Part shown: positions 11,895 to 23,297 of the stretch, in pieces
Numbering within the stretch: the stretch's first letter is position 1
Layout: each line of letters starts with the position of its first letter
Assembly: GCA_007026445.1 (NCBI GenBank)
Contig: VDMD01000007.1
Coordinates: 62,001-126,000 of the forward strand
Length of the DNA: 64,000 nt
Direction of reading: 5' to 3'
Source: Schizophyllum amplum
Lineage: Eukaryota > Basidiomycota > Agaricomycetes > Agaricales > Schizophyllaceae
Program-made: the position numbers and the translations under genes
Notes under the pieces: generated by a model
The model's input: only the letters and a program-made list of their open reading frames with translations
Databases searched by the model: none
Told to the model about the DNA's origin: nothing

Positions 11895-12666
11895 ATGCCC
11901 ACCGGGCGACGTCGTTCTTTACAGGCCTTGCTGGCCGCCTTGACGCCCCTTGGGCTGACAGAGAGCTCTCGCAACAGCGTCAACTCAGAGCGGGAGACCG
12001 CCGAGTCTGACGCGGAGTCATCTAGGCGCTCGTCCTCCTCTTCCTCTGCATCTTACAATAGCCCGGACGAGGCGCCCCTACCCTCGCCACTACCAGACCT
12101 GCTCGACGAGGACCCGTTCGCGCCGCCTCCACCCCCGCCACTATGCGCCGACCTCGGCCGGCATGACGACACGCAGAACCACCGCGCGCCGTCGCCGCCC
12201 CGGGTAGCGCTCCCCTCTGACATCCTGGCCCGGTCGACGATGAAAAGCGACTCCCGGAGTCGAGCGCCCTCGTTGATGGAGCTCACGAACGCGCGTATCC
12301 CCCGCCGCATGGTGAGTCTGTCGAGCTCGTCATCCATGCGCGCATACCGGCGGCTGACGCGAGGTGAAATTGTTGCAGGTGCGGCGTGGTCGCGTCGGTG
12401 CGCAGCTACCAGTGGAGCCGTGGGCGGACGAGGGTTCGGAGAACAGCGCGGTGCCGATGCCATACGTCGGCCGCCTGGGCATGGAGGGCGCCCCAGCCTC
12501 GCGGAGAAATCGGACGTTGAGCGCGCCTTCGCCGGTGCGTCGACCTCCATTGACCGCGACCTCGAAGAGCGATAGAGCGCTGGCGTACTGTAACAGTGCG
12601 GGCTCGATGATGCGGTCAAGCACTTCTGCGCGCAAGCCGTCACCCCTCGCGCGTGCCGTCCACTAG
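11895..12666 (+). CDS. Ser/Pro-rich orphan protein
   Basis: Two exons (11895-12311, 12379-12666) give 234 aa starting MPTGRRRSLQALLAALTPLG. It has a Ser-rich stretch followed by an acidic/proline segment (SPLPDLLDEDPFAPPPPPP), then basic Ser-rich sequence with NARIPRRM at the splice junction and RNRTLSAPSPVRRPP near the end. The RRxSLS- and RTLSAP-like sites resemble kinase or 14-3-3 targets, but this is pattern matching only. No domain is recognised. The coding call rests on a clean intron, composition and a frame that closes; it may be lineage-specific. Confidence 0.55.
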
Positions 12667-13092
12667 AAGGCCGCTGCTCAGTCCTTAGATCTCGCGCGTC
12701 GGGGACGGACGGGTATACCGGCGCATAGGCGTCCTTTCAGTGTCTGCTAGTTGCACTACACACTCCTTTATCCTTCCCCTCACATTGTACTTTGTCTGTC
12801 CTACGTTATACCTGACCTAATCAGATCCCTGGTATCATCCACTGTCGCTGTATCACTTACTACATTCGCTCCTTACTAGTCGTATCTGTCTTTATTTACA
12901 TCCATGCACTCATGTCTTGTGCGCCCATTTTCTGAACTGGAAGGAAACAGCTGGATGGTGGACAGCTTGAGCTTGAACGCGAGGCAAAAATTTCAAGTCG
13001 AACTTCGCATCGAGGTTCGGAGCTTGCCGAAGTTTAATTAGACGCCTGACGTAACGCAATGCACTCTGTACAGACCCCCACCATTGCAGACA
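12667..13092. other. Intergenic region upstream of the SNARE gene
   Basis: Contains the 3' UTR of the orphan gene and a pyrimidine-rich run at 12750-12900. The GCAG just before the SNARE start codon could be an acceptor of a 5' UTR intron. No other feature is seen. Confidence 0.4.
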
Positions 13093-13541
13093 ATGAGCTC
13101 GAGAGATCGCGTTGAAGATACCTATGAGAGCCAGAACGACCAAAGGCTCGATGAACTTCATTCCAAGATACGCACACTCCGCGGCGTGAGTCGTCTTTAC
13201 CCGCGCCACTGCCTCGGAGAGCTCAAGACTACCCCAGGTCACCACGGATATCCATGGCGACGTTGAGCGCCAAAACTTCATGTTAGATGAAACTGTGCGT
13301 CAAGGCGTCTAGGAGACGTGTGTGGTAATCTAACATGCTGCAGAATGACCGATTCTCCTCCTTTGCGGAGTCGCTGGCGCAGTCGTCGCGCAGAGCAGGC
13401 CAGGCGTTTGGATTGGGCGGGTCAGGCGCGATTCGGCCATGGCGGATAGCTGTCCTGGTTGTTGGGCTGTTCATTGCTCTATGGCTAACCTATAACGTGG
13501 GGTACTGGCTATGGAACAACACGCCGTCGGGAGAGGTGTGA
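13093..13541 (+). CDS. BET1-type Qc-SNARE
   Basis: Exons 13093-13185, 13238-13294 and 13344-13541 give 115 aa. The sequence QNDQRLDELHSKIRTLRG, then VTTDIHGDVERQNFMLDET, is a single Qc SNARE motif with the central Gln (ERQ). It is followed by SSFAESLAQSSRRAGQAFG and a C-terminal transmembrane helix of about 20 residues (IAVLVVGLFIALWLTYNVGY). This is the layout of Bet1/Sft1-like tail-anchored SNAREs in ER-Golgi traffic. It is slightly shorter than yeast Bet1 (142 aa), mainly at the N-terminus, so an upstream coding exon is possible. Confidence 0.88.
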
Positions 13542-14418
13542 GGCCGTGGCTTGGGAGGACTAATTTAATGGTGCGTGGTCAACCTTCTGCATGAACAATC
13601 CTCTTACCCTTCTACAGGACTATTGGTCTGTGTATACATTCTATGATATTGAAGGCTTGGGTCTTGAGCTTGGATACCCTATCGTTCTCGCTCCAACCTT
13701 TGAAGATGCCGATAAACCGTCACTTGTTCAAGTTCACAGCCTACATCAGCATGCCCTCCCCACCGACCATTTCGAGCACCTGTCAATGCTTCCGCGCAAC
13801 AAGAGCTAATGTCCCCCTATGACAGGTAGCCAAGGAAGTCGACAAGCCATAACCTGCGACGCCTCCAGCAGCACGATACCGTCTCAGTGTCGACTACTCC
13901 TGAAATAGAACCTTTACGGGTTTTACGAGGCTCTGACTGCCGAATCGTGTCGCTCTGACGCAACTATCGAAGAAATCTCGCGGACGAGGTCTCCAACCCC
14001 TTGTCATGAATGGGCTTCGCTTCGCTCGCGGCAATTCCGAGGACTTATATATGCAACGACGGAGCCAGTTCAGAGATCAGGGATACATGTCGGCAGCTCA
14101 ATATGATAGCGCACGACGCTTCGGACGACCGAGTCTAACGAAATCCTTGTTCAAGCAAATCAATTATTCCGTCCGCATAGAATCACGAGAACATGGATTC
14201 GACGCGCGTTAGGGATGTATGTAGTCGGTGCGCCACAAATTTGACTGGATATCATTGTCATAGCATGAGTCTCTCTGACCGAGTTCGTCTTGACCGACAT
14301 CCGTATCTCCTGGTCGTCTCTGACGGCACTTGTTTTTGGAACTGGATATATCACGCATTGACCTCGAGAGCAAGTACATACAACATCGCTTTTTCACCCT
14401 TCGGACACCCGCCACCGC
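13542..14418. other. Convergent intergenic region, no gene supported
   Basis: Between the SNARE stop and the stop of the minus-strand endoglucanase. It is longer than the usual convergent gap in this window. Only short frames without recognisable product were found. Confidence 0.45.
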
Positions 14419-15861
14419 TTACACAAAAGGCAGGAGCGCCTCCGTGTAGATCGACGCCAACGCCGGGCCATTAGGCGGCTCAATCGACTGGTAGTAGTCT
14501 CCCCACCACGGGCCCGCCGCCCACCACAGCGCGCCGAGCCACGTCCCGTTCTGCTGCTGCAGGTAGCACATCGCGTCGCTCACCGCCGAAATGCAGTCCG
14601 CGTTCGAGCCCGCGCCAATTTCGCCGAGAAGGCCGCGCAGGTTGTTCGCCTTCAGCCACTCCGTGGCGGCCTGGAGGCGCTCGGAGCCGATGGTGGGGGA
14701 GACGCAGACCTCGTGGGAGCCCGAGCCGTCGGAGTCGAGGTACTGGTGCATCTCAATCGCGACATTGTCGTTGGGGTCGGTGAGCGCGCCGAACACGTCT
14801 GAATTGCCAGAGGTCGTCCAGGTCCATGCGCCGGTCCAAGCTGGGGAGGCGGTGGTGTGAGTATGAATGGACGATGTGGATTGAAGGGATAACTTACAGG
14901 TCCCTTCGACTAGGACGAGCTGTTCCGTGGCACCGGCGGCGCGGACGGCGTTGACACCGGCCTGCATGAGGTCAAACACAACTGAGGCGTCGATGTCATG
15001 CGGCTCGTTCATCAAGTCGAAGATAACATTGGTGTTGTCCGCCTGGAATTGTATCAGCATCGCCTCAATACATAATAAACGAACACCTACGAAGAGCGCG
15101 GCGAAGTTCTTCCAGACTGCATAGCGGAAGTCAAACACATGGCAGAAATACTAGTCGACGTTACTTACAGGCCGAGAAGCTGCAAAGCAAAGTTAGCGCT
15201 CACGTCTCGTAACACCCAGCGAGCACTCACTCATCCACCGACGAGATCGTCGCATTGTTGTAGATCATGAAGTTATGCGCTGCGTTGCGCACGTTAGTTC
15301 CCTCTCCCTTTATTACGCCCACGAGCTTCCACTCACGCTCGATGATCGCATACCCTCCCTTGCCCGTGATGTACTGGACGGTCTCCTGCAAATCGCCGAG
15401 GTACGTCTGGTCGAACGCACCCGCCATGCCCGTCGCGGGCGGCGCGAGACGCTCAAGCAGGAAGGGCACGCGGAACGCGTTCATCCCGTCCTCCATGAAG
15501 TAGTCAATGCTGCTCGGGCTCGGCCAGGTGTAGTCCGTGTTGAGCACGCCCGGAACATTCTGGTTTCCGAACTCGGCGCACGACCTAGTAGTAAGATGGG
15601 AGAGAGTTCTCAGTTGGCGAGCGCAGAAGGATGTAAAAGGAGGTAAACGCACTCGTTAACGCCAAAGTAGTCAAACTTGGACCCGCCACTGCACGCGTCG
15701 GCCGCCGACGATGCCGAGGCGGCGGGTGCGGAGGCGGTGGACGACGGGACCTGCGATGCCGAGGCGGCGGCGCTGGAGGCGGACGTCGCCGCGACTGCCG
15801 CGAGGACAGGCGCGGATGCGACCGCGACCAATACAGCGAAGCGTGTCACAGCACTGTGCAT
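14419..15861 (-). CDS. Secreted GH5 endo-beta-1,4-glucanase (subfamily 5 type), no CBM1
   Basis: Exons 14419-14840, 14898-15042, 15091-15116, 15169-15179 (11 nt), 15231-15279, 15337-15584, 15653-15861 give 369 aa. A signal peptide (FAVLVAVASAPVLAAVA) leads into an Ala/Ser-rich linker of about 35 residues and then the catalytic domain (FDYFGVNE, AFRVPFLLERL, FWKNFAALF). The acid/base is about E194 (FDLMNEPHD) and the nucleophile about E303 (LLGEIGAG). The family cuts internal beta-1,4 bonds of cellulose. Fungal relatives often carry an N-terminal cellulose-binding CBM1 before such a linker; here the linker remains but no CBM1 Cys pattern precedes it. A TATA box lies about 80 bp upstream. Confidence 0.94.
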
Positions 15862-16601
15862 GTTGCGCTGCTAGCGGAAGGAAGTAGGGGAAGGAGAGGG
15901 GGAAGTGGACAGCGGAGAGACTGCAAGGGCTGGGACATTATATACGCGAGTCGCAGCCAGCGACGGGAAAACCGTCCAGAGAAGAATCCCCGAGGATCGT
16001 CAGGCGGAAGCAGGCGCGTGCTGCGAAAGATGCGGGTGCTGGGACCTGGCTCCGTTGCTGGGACAAGGTCGGCGCTGGGCCACCGAGGCTGGCTTGCGTT
16101 TCCACGGAGACCCGGTCATATGACACAGGATTGTCCTCTTCGCGAGTTCAACTCGCTCCGCTCGAGCGCATACCGAGCGCGAAGCAGGACCCAGAGGCTA
16201 CCGAGAACCGGAATAGAGAGGAGTAAGGAACAACAAGGAAGAGGAAGTAGCACCAGAGTAGCACGCAGTTCGGAGAAGTTGATGAGAGGCCGACCACGCG
16301 CCTGCATGAAGAGGCGCGCCGGCCGATAAACAACCGAAGATTAGCTGGTCTCTACCCATGCATTGCATGTCCGCCGGCTTGGTTTCGTATAGGCTGTCGA
16401 GGTCTGGCGAAACTCACATCGTAGCTTGTCAAAGATCGACCTGCAGCTTCTTGAGCCCCCCGCGCACCACATGAGATTCACCGAATATCGACACATGATA
16501 GAGATACATACATCGGTCATAGCATTAGATTTCCCGAGGTGAAGATGACAAGGACAACATGAACTTGATCGTGTTATGTTCATTGAACACCTGAACTTGG
16601 T
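15862..16601. other. Endoglucanase promoter and SARAF 3' region
   Basis: No further gene is supported. It holds the endoglucanase promoter (TATA at 15937-15944) and should hold the 3' UTR of the minus-strand SARAF-like gene. Confidence 0.45.
15937..15944 (-). promoter_or_regulatory. TATA box of the GH5 endoglucanase gene
   Basis: TATATAAT on the minus strand, about 76-83 bp upstream of the start codon at 15861. Confidence 0.65.
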
Positions 16602-17644
16602 TTACCGCACACTAGACCCTCCTAGGCCCGTGCTCGTCCGCATCGTGCCACTCGAAGAGCCCTCTCCACGGTCATCCGAGTCGAACCAACTGGTACGAGC
16701 GCGCGGCGATGCTCGTGTGCGCGGCGCCGTGTGTGTCCGGTCGGTCTCCCAGTCCCAAGCTTGGCGCGGCCTCTGCTGCTCCTGCCGGCGGTTCCAGAGG
16801 TGCGAAGCCAGTCCGCCCGCGGCCGCGCCAGTGAGCAACTGGCCCCAGCCTGGGCCTTGTTGTGCTGCGGGTGCGTTGGGGGCCGATGTGTACTTCGAGT
16901 AGGGTGGTGGGGAGTCGAAGCGGTCGTCGCGGTCGTCGAAGCCGGGTAGCCAGCCGCCAGGTCGGCCATCGCCGCCTTCGCCTGGTCGAGCTCCGTCTGC
17001 GGGAGGTGCGCGGTCCTGTCGGCCGCGGAAGCAGGAGGAGAGGAGGTGGTAGAGCATGAAGACGAGTAGGCCGCACCAGACGATGTTGAAGACGAGGGTG
17101 AACACGTCCGTAGCTGAATCGAACGCGTGAGTTCGAACGAAGGTGGCATGTCAAGAATACACGTACTTTCACTGAACGTGTTCAACTTGTTGGACCAGCC
17201 CTCGTCTTCATTTCTTAGGGTTCCGGGGATTTGTACGAGTCTGTATTGCAAGCCGCAGGATCCCTTCAAGACGTGCGAATCCCCTGGGCGTGAGTACCCC
17301 TACAACGTTGTCAGATGGGGGAAATGGGAGCTCTGAAGTAGCCCTACCTCACACGACACGTCCACTCTCCCGAATCGCAAAGCCTCTGGGAGGTCGGCTT
17401 GACACTAAGAGGATGGATTAGTTGTAGAGCGATCCACAAACACGCAAGCACTCACCTTCCATTCGACTTCCGTCCCCTTTCCTCCGATATTCTCGCACCG
17501 AACGACTTCGGGCTGGTAAAGCTTGCATGGGTTCCCGATGCATGTCAGTTGTGGTATGGGATCTGAGCGACGCGCGACGGTTTCTTCGCCCGCGTAGAAC
17601 GTGAGCGCTGGGATGCTCTCCAGCAACAAGCGGTCTCTTGACAT
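16602..17644 (-). CDS. SARAF/TMEM66-like ER membrane protein (store-operated calcium entry regulator family)
   Basis: Exons 16602-17113, 17167-17299, 17348-17404, 17456-17644 give 296 aa. The lumenal domain shows family motifs: DRLLLESIPALTFYAGEE, RRSDPIPQLTC, VVRCENIGGKGTEVEWKC, VDVSCEGY and HVLKGSCGLQYRL. A transmembrane helix (TLVFNIVWCGLLVFMLYHLL) precedes a cytosolic tail rich in Gly, Pro, Arg and Asp. Animal SARAF turns down STIM/Orai calcium entry; the fungal role is not established. The expected N-terminal signal peptide is missing from this model, so a first exon upstream of 17644 is probably missed. Divergent from FCF2. Confidence 0.85.
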
Positions 17645-17824
17645 CGCAATATGGTAGTCAGACACAAGAACAAGTCAAGAACAAGCGCCGTTTATTCGTG
17701 ATTGACGTGGAAGTGCGTGAACATTAGGCGCCCAGGCTCCAGCATCGTCATCGACGATGGATCGCTTGGACGCGCACGTGGCTAGCCAAATTCTGTCGAT
17801 CACATCTATTGTTACGAAAGAACA

Positions 17825-18973
17825 ATGTCGTCTCCTGCTTCCGTCATCTCCGCCGACAAGGACCTCGCCCCCTTGGCGGTGGGGGAGGAAAACGAACAGG
17901 ATGAAGTTCTACAAGGTCAACAGTCAGGAGCCAGCTCACCCTCCGATGAAGGCGCCTCTTCAGACGACTCTGAATCCGACTCCGACTCTGAATCGGACTC
18001 TGGCTCCAACGCCTCAGCCGCCTCGTCCTTGTCCTTCCCTGAGATGACGCTCGAGGTACTGGAGAGCCTTTGGAAGAAAGCACGCGACATAGCTGTGTCG
18101 GCCGAGAAGGAGAAGGAAGAAGTGAAAGCGCTCGATGGAATCGACGCGCAGGAGGATGTCATCCAGCTGGACGCTGATCCCGCGGAAGAGGAGTTTAAGA
18201 AGCAGTATGTTCTCACCTCTATCCAATACCTCTTTATCTTACAAATTTCTTACCTAGACGCCTTCCCCGCCTCCAAACCTCATCTGCGGACATGTCTTAC
18301 TTCACCTTTGATCGCAAGGGTAAGGGCAAGGTTCCCTCCTCCCTACGCGACCCCGAGATTGAGCGCGCTGAGGCCGCGATGCTTGACTTTGCTGCGCCCG
18401 CTCCACCCGAGGGTCCCCCGGAGCTCACCAAGTCCGGCAAACCGCTAACGAAGCGGGAGAAGAAAGAGGTATGTCGTATAGAAGTCACCCGTGCGCCAAC
18501 CATCCCTGACCATAAAACAGCTCAAGAAAAAAACCGCTGGCCCGTCCTGGTTCGACTTGCCTGCACCAGCCGAGGCCGATCTCCCACGACTGTACCGCGA
18601 AGTTGAGGCGCTCCGGCTGCGCAACCAGCTCGACCCCAAGCGGTTCTACAGGAAGGACGAGGGCGAGGGAAAGGGTATCAAGGGGCTGCCGAAGCACTTC
18701 GCGGTACGTGTCGTGTATCAAGAGCGTACACTGCGCATGCTCATCCTCATTCTTTTGCAGATTGGCACCATCGTCGCGTCGGACAAGCCATTCGGCGGAT
18801 CCTCGAGCGAGAACCTTACGCGCTCGGAGCGGAAGCGCTCGCTGGTGGACGAGCTGGTGGACGACGCGGAGGCGTCGCGCTATGCGAAGCGCAAGTTCAA
18901 GGACTTGCAGGGTGTTCGCGGAGCGGCGGGGAAGAACACGCGGTTCGCCAAGCAGAGGCGGCCGAAGTGGTGA
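17825..18973 (+). CDS. FCF2: rRNA-processing protein Fcf2
   Basis: Exons 17825-18204, 18258-18468, 18521-18703, 18761-18973 give 328 aa. The Fcf2 domain is clear: KKTAGPSWFDLPAP, then RNQLDPKRFYRKD, GLPKHFAIGTIV and a basic C-terminus (KNTRFAKQRRPKW). Fcf2 is a nucleolar SSU-processome factor needed for early pre-rRNA cleavages (A0-A2). The N-terminal half carries an acidic Ser/Asp/Glu repeat stretch (SDDSESDSDSESDSGS), common in nucleolar proteins. The start at 17825 is the first ATG in this frame; an upstream ATG at 17757 is in another frame. Confidence 0.94.
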
Positions 18974-19736
18974 TCTGATGTTTGTTGTGATGTGGTGTGG
19001 GTGGTGTACTTTGGTGTATAGGGTGGGCGGTCGAAATGTGGATTATAGGTACACACACATGACATTGCTATGTACGCCTCGATTTTATGGCCAGCGCGAG
19101 TCGGCCTGAGTCTAAGCCCGTGTTCTCCGCCGCATCGGCGGCGCACTGTTGTTTGCATAGGGCTATGATATAAAGATGTCAGTATGAATGCAAAACACTC
19201 ACAGGACGAGGTGCCCGCTGCACACAGAAGAAAGATAAACACTGTCTATGTCAAGAAGAGCATGAGGCAAGTTCGCATCCAGCGGCATGAGAAACTACAG
19301 GCTTGCAGTCTTTGTTACCCCTTAAAATGCGTATGATCTCGGCGGCAAACTTCTGCTAGCTCAGTCCGACAGAGTACGTTGACAAAGTTGGATGTCCTAG
19401 GATACAGGTCCTCATATTAGTATACAGTGTAGAGAGCATGCAATTTCGAAAACGGGATGCCGGTCCCAATGATTTGAACAAATTTTCAGTGTCATGAAGA
19501 GGGCGTACGGGGAATGCGCACAGCGCTGTCGTCGCAGTCTAGCTGCTTGTGCTCAATATCGCAGGCCAGCCCAAGATATTGAGTCCATGCGGTCATGTCA
19601 GGGAACGTGCCCTACAAATAGCTCCAGTCGTTACAGCTCGTACCCGCCGCTCGCGCTGCGAGCATGGCGGGAGCCGTATGCGGGAGGTTGAGGCGCATGC
19701 TGGTGTGTCCCATGCCCGCGGTGATGCATAGTCGTT
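18974..19736. other. Convergent intergenic region, no gene supported
   Basis: Lies between the FCF2 stop and the stop of the minus-strand arrestin-like gene. A T/G-rich stretch follows FCF2 (3' UTR). No RNA gene or repeat is recognised. Confidence 0.45.
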
Positions 19737-21423
19737 CTATAACAGACGTAACGAGTCAGTACCGCCACCAACAGTATTCGTTAGTCGCACGAACATCTCA
19801 ACAGCCTCTGAAAGCACCGCGTCCGGCCGCTTCGCCACAAACCCCGCCGCATCGAAGGGGAAGAGCACGACTGCATACTGCTTACGAGGTCACTGGTCAG
19901 CATTCTGATGCCATGATCAGACAAAAATCAATATGCACGCACGCTGACGCTGAAGGTGTGTACGCCGCCGGTCGGGGTGAGATCGCGGGGGAGGGAAATC
20001 TCGCCTGCGAGCCGTCGCACGCCTCCGGGAGCAGGCGTAGTATCAGGCCACCAGGTCGCTGAGGCGACGTCCTCGGTCGCCTCGCTCCACGCGACCTCGC
20101 GCGGCCGGGCGGAGGGCGCGGCCCAATAGCGTACGCGTCGGCGGAGGCGTAGGGAGAGCGCCGCGGGCGCGGCGAGCAAGTCAAGTGCTTGGGCATCCCG
20201 GGACAGGATAGTTATGGACACCGGCATCGCGCTGCCCCTCGTGTATGCGAGCTATACAGCGGAGGAGCAAGTCAGCCATGGTGCCGCTATATACACATGA
20301 TCATGCCTACCGGCTTGGCGAGGGACAACTATAAGGAATGCTTAGCGAAATAATGGCGCAGGTGGAGAGGGATGCGCGCACCGTGCACTGGAGCTCAACC
20401 TTGCGCGCTTTGAAGACCTTGCCCTTGATGATCCCCGCTGCGAGCGTCACCCACCCCTGCGGGTCGTCCGCGGGCCCGGGCACAGGGAGGTGCTGCTCCT
20501 GCGCGAGCTGTCGTACGAGAGACGGTGCGCTAGGCCGCGTGCTCGGCACATACGCGATAAACGTGCTGATCCTAGGGTGCATGAATAAATCAATGCAATA
20601 ATAAGAGAACCCATATTCAGCGCTGAGAGAATCGAACAATAAGCAAGGGAAACGTACTGTGTGTCCGACCGCAGCATCCCGCGAGACAGTGTGACCGTAA
20701 GCTCGTACTGCACGCTCACAGCTGTGCGCTTCTCGATGAAGGTCTCCGGCGGCTTCACGCGGTGGCCGTCCAGAGCGACCTCGCGCGGGAGGGAGATGCA
20801 CAGCGGGAATGTGCGGATGGCAGTGGTGCTAGGGGACTCCTGCGCAGGACCCGCAGGAAGTCCGGCCAGCGGGGCGGCTGCCGATGTCGACGGTCGTCGT
20901 CCATGTGCCCCGTTCGACGTGGAAGGACGCACGATGTTCGCGACAGATACTCGCCGGGATGGACCCGGCGGGCGCGCGAACAGCGACACACTCTCACTCA
21001 GAAAGGTCAACGCGTCCTCTGGTCGCGAGCCTGTGTGGACGCGGCCCGTCACCTATGCGAGGGTTCAGTCGCTGCCCTATATAAGACTTAATAACAGGTA
21101 CTGACCGTCGCGGTGATCCCATGAACGCCTTCCAGGCGCCCGGCGCGCACGTGTAGCGCGCCCACGACGCTCTCTTTCTCGAAGTAGGTCGGGAGCGACT
21201 TGGCCGAGCGCGCGCTGCTGCGCAGGTGAAGGACGACCGAGCCATCGTCGAGAGCGATGGTGTGCTCTGTAGGTGCACGCGTGGAGGTCAGGCTATGTGG
21301 GTGCGAGTGCGACGTCGATGTATGAGGTGCCGCCGCGGTGCGGGGACGGCGGCGCGGGTGGTAAGGTGGTAGCTGCATGTCGCCCGGTGCCGGACCGTGC
21401 GATGAGCTCAGAGAAGCGGGCAT
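19737..21423 (-). CDS. Arrestin-fold protein (paralogue of the gene at 60967)
   Basis: Exons 19737-19877, 19943-20251, 20382-20571, 20658-21052, 21106-21423 give 450 aa. After a Ser/Pro/His-rich start come beta-strand segments typical of arrestin N- and C-domains: VVGALHVRAGRLEGVHGITATVTG, FPLCISLP, VQYELTVTLSRG (here AVSVQYELTVTLS), KVFKARKVELQCTLAYTRG and the final YAVVLFPFDAAGFVAK. Long Ser/Pro/Ala inserts split the domains, as is common in basidiomycete members. Arrestin-type proteins link membrane cargo or receptors to ubiquitin ligases; no PPxY motif was noticed. Intron positions and motifs match the second copy at 60967-62767. Confidence 0.8.
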
Positions 21424-22283
21424 GATAGAGTACGAGAAAGCAGAACAGGAGAACAGAGAGCAGAGTGGAGGATGGGAGACGGAAATGGGGAATGGAGAAG
21501 GGGAGCCCGCGCGAAAATGGGTGCGCGTCGCTATACCGGATGCCCCATACACACTGTTCAAGGCCACGAGCGAAGCAAAAAGCGCATACGCACCTGTCTC
21601 CTCTCTTATGTACCGGCATACAAGGCCTGCCTACCGCCGCCTTATTGTCTCCTGCGCTCGTCTTCTCCTCCATCGGCAGGGTCTATTCGTGAGTCGGCCC
21701 CGGCAACGCGCACGTTAGATCATACCACGGGATGACCCCATTGCATGTCCGTGTACAATGTACACTCGTGCCTATTGTCCGGCGTGAGCGCCAGGCAACA
21801 ACGCAGCATGGCAGGTAGCGACCTGGCGACGCAGTGTGGGATGCGCCGCGCGGGCCGGCAGATGCCGAGCGGAGGACAATAGCGCAGGTAGACAATAACG
21901 GCCACTGCGTATACGAACGGAGAAGCGCCGCGTACACGTATGGAGGCAGCAAAAGCCCGAGATGCACGTTGGATTAGAAGTGCGCGAGAAAGCAGGGTAA
22001 CGATAGCGATTACTGCTCTCCAGGGCTGGGTAAAGGGCGGCCAAGTCTGAACACTTGCACTCAGCTTGCGCAATCTGTCCGAGAGTGAGAGGCGGGGGCG
22101 TATTGTGTGTACATCTATTGTAGCCGTGCGATGAGATGCATCAGCCATTGCCAGTATAAAATATGATACAGGACACGCAGCAAGTCCATCCCTCATAGCA
22201 CACCCGGCTCGTGATCTCTCGTCGTGGTCGATGTTGGTGGTCGCGGTCGTCGCGGTCGATTTCAGAGCGTGAGCGGCAGCACA
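21424..22283. other. Intergenic region, no gene supported
   Basis: Holds the promoter of the arrestin-like gene and the 3' region of the glutamine-rich gene. A 158-codon open frame on the minus strand at 21720-22196 has no recognisable motif and I do not call it. Confidence 0.4.
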
Positions 22284-23297
22284 TCAGTATGTGAGTGGCG
22301 GCCAGTCCGGCAAGCTATTCAGCGCTGCATTGGCCGCCTGCCGCACGAGCGACTTGCTTGATTGATCCCCAGACTGTCTATAGCCCTGGAATGCCTCCTT
22401 GATCTGGAATAACCCCGCCGCGATCCCATCTGCATGCGACTCCGCTTCCCTTGCCAACTACAGAGACGAAGTCAGCATCGCGATGTATACACGTCGGGCC
22501 CGACGCACCCCTTGTAATCGCGCAACTTCGGGCTGCGTTTGCTGCGCGTAGTACCACCCCTGCACCTGCGTCTGCTGCCCGATCTGCGCGAGCGTGCCGT
22601 CGATCTCGCGCTTGCGCCCGCGCCATGCATCCTGCAGCGCATCAAAGGTGGCGAAGAGCTGGATCCACGTCGCGCCGTCCCACCGGGCGATCGCATCGCG
22701 GTGCGCGCGAATGAAGGTACGCGGGTGCGGCTCGCCCTTCGCTGAGGTCGAGGACGCGCCGGTAGTGACCAGACCTGTCGTGCTCTGCGTTTGCTGCTGC
22801 TGTTGCTGTTGCTGCTGCTGGGACATGCCGGACTCGAATGTGCCCAGTGAAGCATAGGGGTCAAACTGGGCGACGTAGCCGGGGCTTTGAAGCTGCTGCT
22901 GCGCTGGGCCGGCCTGTTGTTGCTGTTGTGGTTGCTGTTGGCCTGTGAGGTAGCCGTAGCTGCTCCCACTCATTGCGGCGTTGAGCTGCTGGCCGAACCC
23001 GCTCTGGGGCTGGAATCCTGTCGGACTCTGGTAGGTCGGGCTTTGGAAGCCCACGGGGCTCTGCATGCCGGTGGGGTTGTACCCCCCGCCGTACGGTTGT
23101 TGTTGTTGCTGCTGCGGCTGCATCATCATGGAGGGGTTCTGGTACTGCTGTTGTGGTTGCTGCTGCTGGGGGAAACCCGCGGGCGCGCCCCAGGACGTAG
23201 CCTGCGTGTTGATCGGTGGCGGCGACGATATGTCGGGAAAGCGGGTCTGCGGGTCTGCGACATACGGATTGTTCATCGTGTACGAGTTGGAATACAT
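22284..23297 (-). CDS. Polyglutamine-rich protein of unknown function
   Basis: Exons 22284-22457 and 22509-23297 give 320 aa. The first 200 residues are of prion-like composition: runs of Gln (one of ten), Gly/Tyr/Pro/Asn/Met and a short repeated SPxxFQSP/YQSPTG motif. The C-terminal 110 residues are ordered-looking (RTFIRAHRDAIARWDGATWIQ, REIDGTLAQI, HADGIAAGLFQIKEAFQGY) and end DWPPLTY. I recognise no family. Such Q-rich low-complexity regions occur in P-body, transcription and endocytic proteins. The start ATG at 23297 is the first that avoids an improbable N-terminal extension. Confidence 0.7.
22789..22821 (-). repeat. Polyglutamine CAG/CAA tract
   Basis: A run of ten Gln codons, interrupted CAG and CAA on the minus strand, inside the Q-rich gene. 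Shorter tracts occur at about 22908-22945 and 23095-23175. Confidence 0.85.

Noticed and set aside
17645..17760. Signal-peptide exon for the SARAF-like gene
   Set aside because: A hydrophobic stretch (LFLCLTTIL) exists upstream on the minus strand but in a different frame from the DRLLLES segment, and no splice pair joins it.
21720..22196. 158-codon minus-strand open frame with hydrophobic stretches
   Set aside because: No motif, no plausible intron structure and no homology recognised; open frames of this length arise by chance at this GC content.
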